Source: Mucilaginibacter sp. (GTDB lineage: Bacteria > Bacteroidota > Bacteroidia > Sphingobacteriales > Sphingobacteriaceae). Taken from it: a DNA stretch of 64,000 nucleotides. Positions 62,159 to 64,000 of the stretch are shown piece after piece; the first letter of the stretch is position 1, and every line of letters starts with the position of its first letter. The stretch covers positions 223,500 through 287,499 of the forward strand of contig JAQBOM010000008.1 in the NCBI GenBank assembly GCA_028288025.1, written 5' to 3'. Under the pieces are notes generated by a model. That model saw only the letters and a program-made list of their open reading frames with translations. It had not been told where the DNA came from and ran no database searches. The translations under genes and the position numbers were made by a program.

Positions 62159-63702
62159 TTTGAACTGATTAGGTTAGCTGAACTTTCCAGGAAAACCTTA
62201 ACGCGGTTAAGGTCCTTATATTTAGGCTCATCCTCAATAAACTTAGGAAATATTTCCCGTACCTGATCGTATACCCGCCGTGAAGTGGTTGATAATCTGT
62301 CCTGGCATTCGAGGTAGTCGATAGCCTGTAAAATCGTCATCAAATGGATCGCCAATACTTCAAACGAGTTATCGATAACCCTTTTGGTCATCAGCGCCGC
62401 GTTGCAGCCCATGCTCACAATATCCTGGTTGTCGTTGTTGTTCGGTATGCTGTGCACGTACATCGGGAAGGATAATGTCTGGTTTTCGGCAACGGTGGAT
62501 GTAGCCGTAAACTGCATGCCCTGCATGCCAAAATTCAGACCCAATACGCCCAAATTTACAAAAGGCGGAAGCTTTTGATTCAGCTTGTTATTGAGCAGGT
62601 AATTGAGCTGCCTTTCGGAAAGCATGGAAAGTTTGGTGATTGCAATTTTGAGCTTATCCATTTCCAGCGACACATAATCCCCGTGAAAATTACCGCCATG
62701 GAAAATATTCTTGTTTTCGTGATCAATTACCGGGTTATCGTTTACCGAGTTAAGCTCATTCACCAGCACGTTTTCAGCCTGGTCAATAGTGTCGGAGATT
62801 GGGCCTAAAACCTGTGTAACACAACGCAGTGAGTAGTATTCTTGTACCTTGTCTTCAAAAATTTCCTGGTCAAGGTTATCGGGGTTGTATAAATGTTCCG
62901 AGCGGTCGCGTATCATACCGCTGTCCTTCAAAATATCACGCATCATAGCTGCGATCTTATTTTGCCCTTTATGATGTTTTACGATGTTTAATTCCAGTGA
63001 ATAATGGTCGTCAAACGCTTCTACGATCTCGTTGATCATTGCGGAAAATAACACCGCCCAGTTCAGTAATTTTTTAGCCTGTATGATATTGATCATACCG
63101 ATACCTGTCATAGCCGAGGTGCCGTTCAAAATAGCAAGCCCTTCGCGGATATGGATGGAAAGCGGCTTAATGCCGAAACGATTAAATATCTCAGTGGTAG
63201 GATGCATTTCACCTTCAAATAAAACTTCGCCTTCGCCAATCAGCACCAGGCCGAGATGAGCTAACTGCACAAGGTCGCCGCTGGCGCCAACGCCGCCATG
63301 CTCATAGATGCAGGGGCTGATGTTTTTATTGATCAGGTCTCTCAGCAATTCAACCACTTCGGTATGAACGCCTGAATAGGCTTGCATAAAACTATTAAGC
63401 CGCGCAATCATCAATGCCTTGGATAAAAGTGCCGGCATCAGCTTACCGCTGCCGGATGAATGGCTGCGGATGAGGTTATATTGAAGCTGTAAAATATTCT
63501 CTTCGTTCACCTTGTACTGAGCCATAGGGCCAAAGCCGGTGTTTATGCCATAGATCAGTTTATTTGACGAGAATTTTTTTAGAAAATTAAAATTAAGGTT
63601 AACCTTTTCAAGAGCAGCTTTATCTAATTCAATATCTTTTTGTTCGAATAAAAGGTCAGAAAAATCATCAAGTGAGAGCGTACTTTGTCCAACAAGTATC
63701 AT
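62155..63702 (-). CDS. Tyrosine ammonia-lyase-like MIO enzyme
   Basis: A 515-aa aromatic amino acid lyase. MIO cofactor triad Ala-Ser-Gly in GGVGASGDLVQLAHLG, the catalytic Tyr in IYGINTGFGPMAQYKV, LIRSHSSGSGK, LRCVTQVLGP, and the signatures HGGNFHGDYVSLEMDKL and SIPNNNDNQDIVSMG. The last two are shared with the Flavobacterium johnsoniae tyrosine ammonia-lyase, which also has the SH pair. Would supply 4-coumarate as the aryl starter. The ATG at 63702 is used, not the TTG at 63708. Confidence 0.93.
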   Translation of the reverse strand: MILVGQSTLSLDDFSDLLFEQKDIELDKAALEKVNLNFNFLKKFSSNKLIYGINTGFGPMAQYKVNEENILQLQYNLIRSHSSGSGKLMPALLSKALMIARLNSFMQAYSGVHTEVVELLRDLINKNISPCIYEHGGVGASGDLVQLAHLGLVLIGEGEVLFEGEMHPTTEIFNRFGIKPLSIHIREGLAILNGTSAMTGIGMINIIQAKKLLNWAVLFSAMINEIVEAFDDHYSLELNIVKHHKGQNKIAAMMRDILKDSGMIRDRSEHLYNPDNLDQEIFEDKVQEYYSLRCVTQVLGPISDTIDQAENVLVNELNSVNDNPVIDHENKNIFHGGNFHGDYVSLEMDKLKIAITKLSMLSERQLNYLLNNKLNQKLPPFVNLGVLGLNFGMQGMQFTATSTVAENQTLSFPMYVHSIPNNNDNQDIVSMGCNAALMTKRVIDNSFEVLAIHLMTILQAIDYLECQDRLSTTSRRVYDQVREIFPKFIEDEPKYKDLNRVKVFLESSANLISSK

Positions 63703-64000
63703 GGGCAAAAATTATATGAAGGTAAATTTGGGTAAATGTATAAAATATCGTGGAGAATGAGAACCAGGAGTCAAAAATCAAGAGTCAAGAAACAGGATTT
63801 TAAGAGCAGGAAGACGACCAGGTACTCCGCACTGTAGCGTTCGCTTTCTAGTATGCACAAACACCCCGAACACTGTATCGCCCTGAAAAAAGTTGACACT
63901 TTTAATGATTAATCCTGTGGTGGGTTTACACTTTAATTTAACCCTGCAATAGCTTTACACTTTTTAAAGATAAAGAAAAGCTATTTGTTGTTTGTTTGTT
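63703..64000. other. Right-edge spacer, no gene seen
   Basis: This contains the probable promoter region of the minus-strand pigment block, but no TAnnTTTG was found on that strand. AGTCAAAAATCAAGAGTCAAG words (63766-63790) belong to a spacer word family also seen at 22008-22038. The last 100 bp are AT-rich with no ORF. Confidence 0.4.

Noticed and set aside
62155..63702. Annotation as histidine ammonia-lyase (hutH)
   Set aside because: The MIO family and the Ser-His pair would allow it, but no hut genes are near, the motifs are shared with the Flavobacterium tyrosine ammonia-lyase, and the gene is coupled to polyene genes.

Overview
The window looks like a chromosomal segment of a Bacteroidota bacterium, most likely Sphingobacteriaceae and close to Mucilaginibacter or Pedobacter (inference). 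The evidence is Bacteroidota-style promoters (TAnnTTTG at -7), a eukaryote-like class I ribonucleotide reductase small subunit, SpII lipoproteins, a mreBCD-mrdA-rodA operon, a RhaEW-type rhamnose operon, and a flexirubin-type pigment cluster. No rRNA, tRNA, phage, insertion sequence or CRISPR array was recognised.

Layout. 1-21000 is mainly housekeeping: a truncated membrane-protein gene at the left edge, fabG, nrdA/nrdB, msrB, sucD, a dicarboxylate/glutamate-type symporter, ftsB/divIC, a DEAD-box helicase, lspA, eno, a two-gene ABC transporter, carA, panB and an RluA-type pseudouridine synthase. 20322-20934 is a PIN-toxin/antitoxin pair. 21015-33246 holds a diketogulonate-reductase-like enzyme, purN, purH, the complete rod-shape operon, tdk and an orphan receiver domain. 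33420-40247 carries exported proteins: a GH13 lipoprotein, a parallel beta-helix protein, an amidase, a Tat-signal Nif3-like protein and a small lipoprotein. 40234-46367 is an L-rhamnose catabolic operon (rhaT, rhaEW, rhaI, FGGY kinase).

46498-63702 is one coherent biosynthetic locus of 21 genes in three transcription blocks: a minus block 49979-46498 (enoyl reductase, dehydratase, ketosynthase, ACP, phosphopantetheinyl transferase), a plus block 50191-56460 (exported protein, DarA, DarB, HTH-like protein, BtrH-like acyltransferase, ABC exporter, ACP), and a minus block 63702-56489 (tyrosine ammonia-lyase, FabG, ApeP-like dehydratase, ketosynthase, Cys-less half ketosynthase, ketosynthase, Cys-less CLF-like ketosynthase, ApeI-like dehydratase). 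The plus block and the right-hand minus block converge at 56460-56489. The gene set predicts a flexirubin: a coumarate-primed aryl polyene esterified to a dialkylresorcinol. A coumarate-activating ligase is not in the window. The BtrH-like protein is a candidate for the ester-forming step.

A second theme is the intergenic DNA. Many spacers are built from short words (7-12 nt) repeated on both strands, so that they form long hairpins. At least ten different word families occur. Some words run into genes and supply start or stop codons. Perfect inverted repeats with arms of 30 to 33 bp lie at 6775-6870, 18208-18426 and 43059-43140.
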